40,758 nucleotides of DNA, from positions 1-40,758 of the forward strand of contig JAPFBP010000007.1 of NCBI GenBank assembly GCA_029250275.1. Direction: 5' to 3'. Below the pieces are notes generated by a model. It did not search any database and was not told the origin of the DNA. It saw only the letters and a program-made list of their open reading frames with translations. The stretch is from Candidatus Nitrosopumilus sp. (GTDB lineage Archaea > Thermoproteota > Nitrososphaeria > Nitrososphaerales > Nitrosopumilaceae). The position numbers and the translations under genes are program-made. Positions 40,630 to 40,758 of the stretch are shown here, in pieces (positions within the stretch are counted from its first letter, which is position 1; each line of letters starts with the position of its first letter).

Positions 40630-40758
40630 TTAAAAGACCTCTTTTGGACGATATTCACCAAACACTTCTCGTAAAGTATTACTGATTTCACCAGTTGTAG
40701 CAAATGCTTTAGCTGCTGTTACAATGTAAGGCATAAGATTTTCTTTAGTATCAGCTGC
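40630..40758 (-). CDS. methylmalonyl-CoA mutase large subunit, C-terminal fragment
   Basis: The last 42 codons of a gene that enters from the right edge. The residues [20 protein letters not shown] then [20 protein letters not shown] match the end of the substrate-binding (N-terminal type) subunit of B12-dependent methylmalonyl-CoA mutase: T-x-N-L-M-P-x-I, [12 protein letters not shown]. In this lineage the enzyme converts methylmalonyl-CoA to succinyl-CoA in the 3HP/4HB cycle, linking it to the epimerase gene at 36258-36656. The catalytic part lies outside the window. Confidence 0.85.
   Translation of the reverse strand, partial: AADTKENLMPYIVTAAKAFATTGEISNTLREVFGEYRPKEVF

Overview
The window looks like a low-GC ammonia-oxidising archaeon of the Nitrosopumilus/Nitrosarchaeum type (phylum Thaumarchaeota/Nitrososphaerota). 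Evidence: archaeal/eukaryotic-type informational genes (ribosomal proteins S26e and S25e, RNA polymerase subunit K, Alba, deoxyhypusine synthase, archaeal ThrRS, family-B DNA polymerase, Hef-like helicase). There is also a methylmalonyl-CoA epimerase with a methylmalonyl-CoA mutase end nearby, as in the 3-hydroxypropionate/4-hydroxybutyrate cycle. TATA boxes lie about 26 bases from many start codons, several of them leaderless TTG or GTG starts. Assignment is from gene content only. No rRNA, tRNA or CRISPR array was recognised.

Layout. 1-2.9 kb is an accessory patch: the N-terminus of an IS5-type transposase running off the left edge, a frameshifted ATP-grasp remnant, two coupled mini-genes, an orphan zinc-type ABC binding protein (ZnuA-like) behind a striking double inverted-repeat operator, a divergent 31-aa zinc-knuckle protein and a truncated integrase. 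2.9-7.7 kb holds a PfkB sugar kinase, a flavin-nucleotide-binding protein, S26e, a winged-helix membrane protein and several micro-genes or decayed micro-genes. 7.8-16.6 kb is mostly housekeeping: CDP-alcohol phosphatidyltransferase, agmatinase-ThrRS operon, pentapeptide-repeat protein, a collapsed dicarboxylate-symporter remnant, deoxyhypusine synthase, S25e, RpoK and Alba.

16.7-23.8 kb carries a stand-alone asparagine-synthetase-like ATPase with a zinc ribbon, a YHS protein, an aldo/keto reductase, a MenA/UbiA prenyltransferase, a DUF2203 protein, a parvulin and many small proteins. 23.8-33.2 kb is a DNA-repair/replication and central-carbon block: Hef-like helicase divergent from dCMP deaminase and DNA polymerase B, then SemiSWEET, triosephosphate isomerase, pyruvate phosphate dikinase with a lysine-rich minisatellite tail, and an HTH-CBS regulator. 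33.3-35.3 kb is again rich in small proteins. 35.3-40.8 kb has a secreted protein, methylmalonyl-CoA epimerase, an accessory stretch (SAM methyltransferase, MFS exporter, J-domain/TPR protein with a perfect 102-bp duplication, a decayed coupled gene) and the 3' end of methylmalonyl-CoA mutase.

Recurring themes are: (i) about a dozen zinc-binding microproteins of 31-70 aa, most of them below usual gene-calling limits; (ii) convergent gene pairs whose stop codons interlock in a 4-bp palindrome (four cases); (iii) a near-identical promoter block in front of unrelated genes; (iv) small genes broken by single-nucleotide indels, mostly in A runs, while all large core genes are intact. Point (iv) could be real decay or assembly error.
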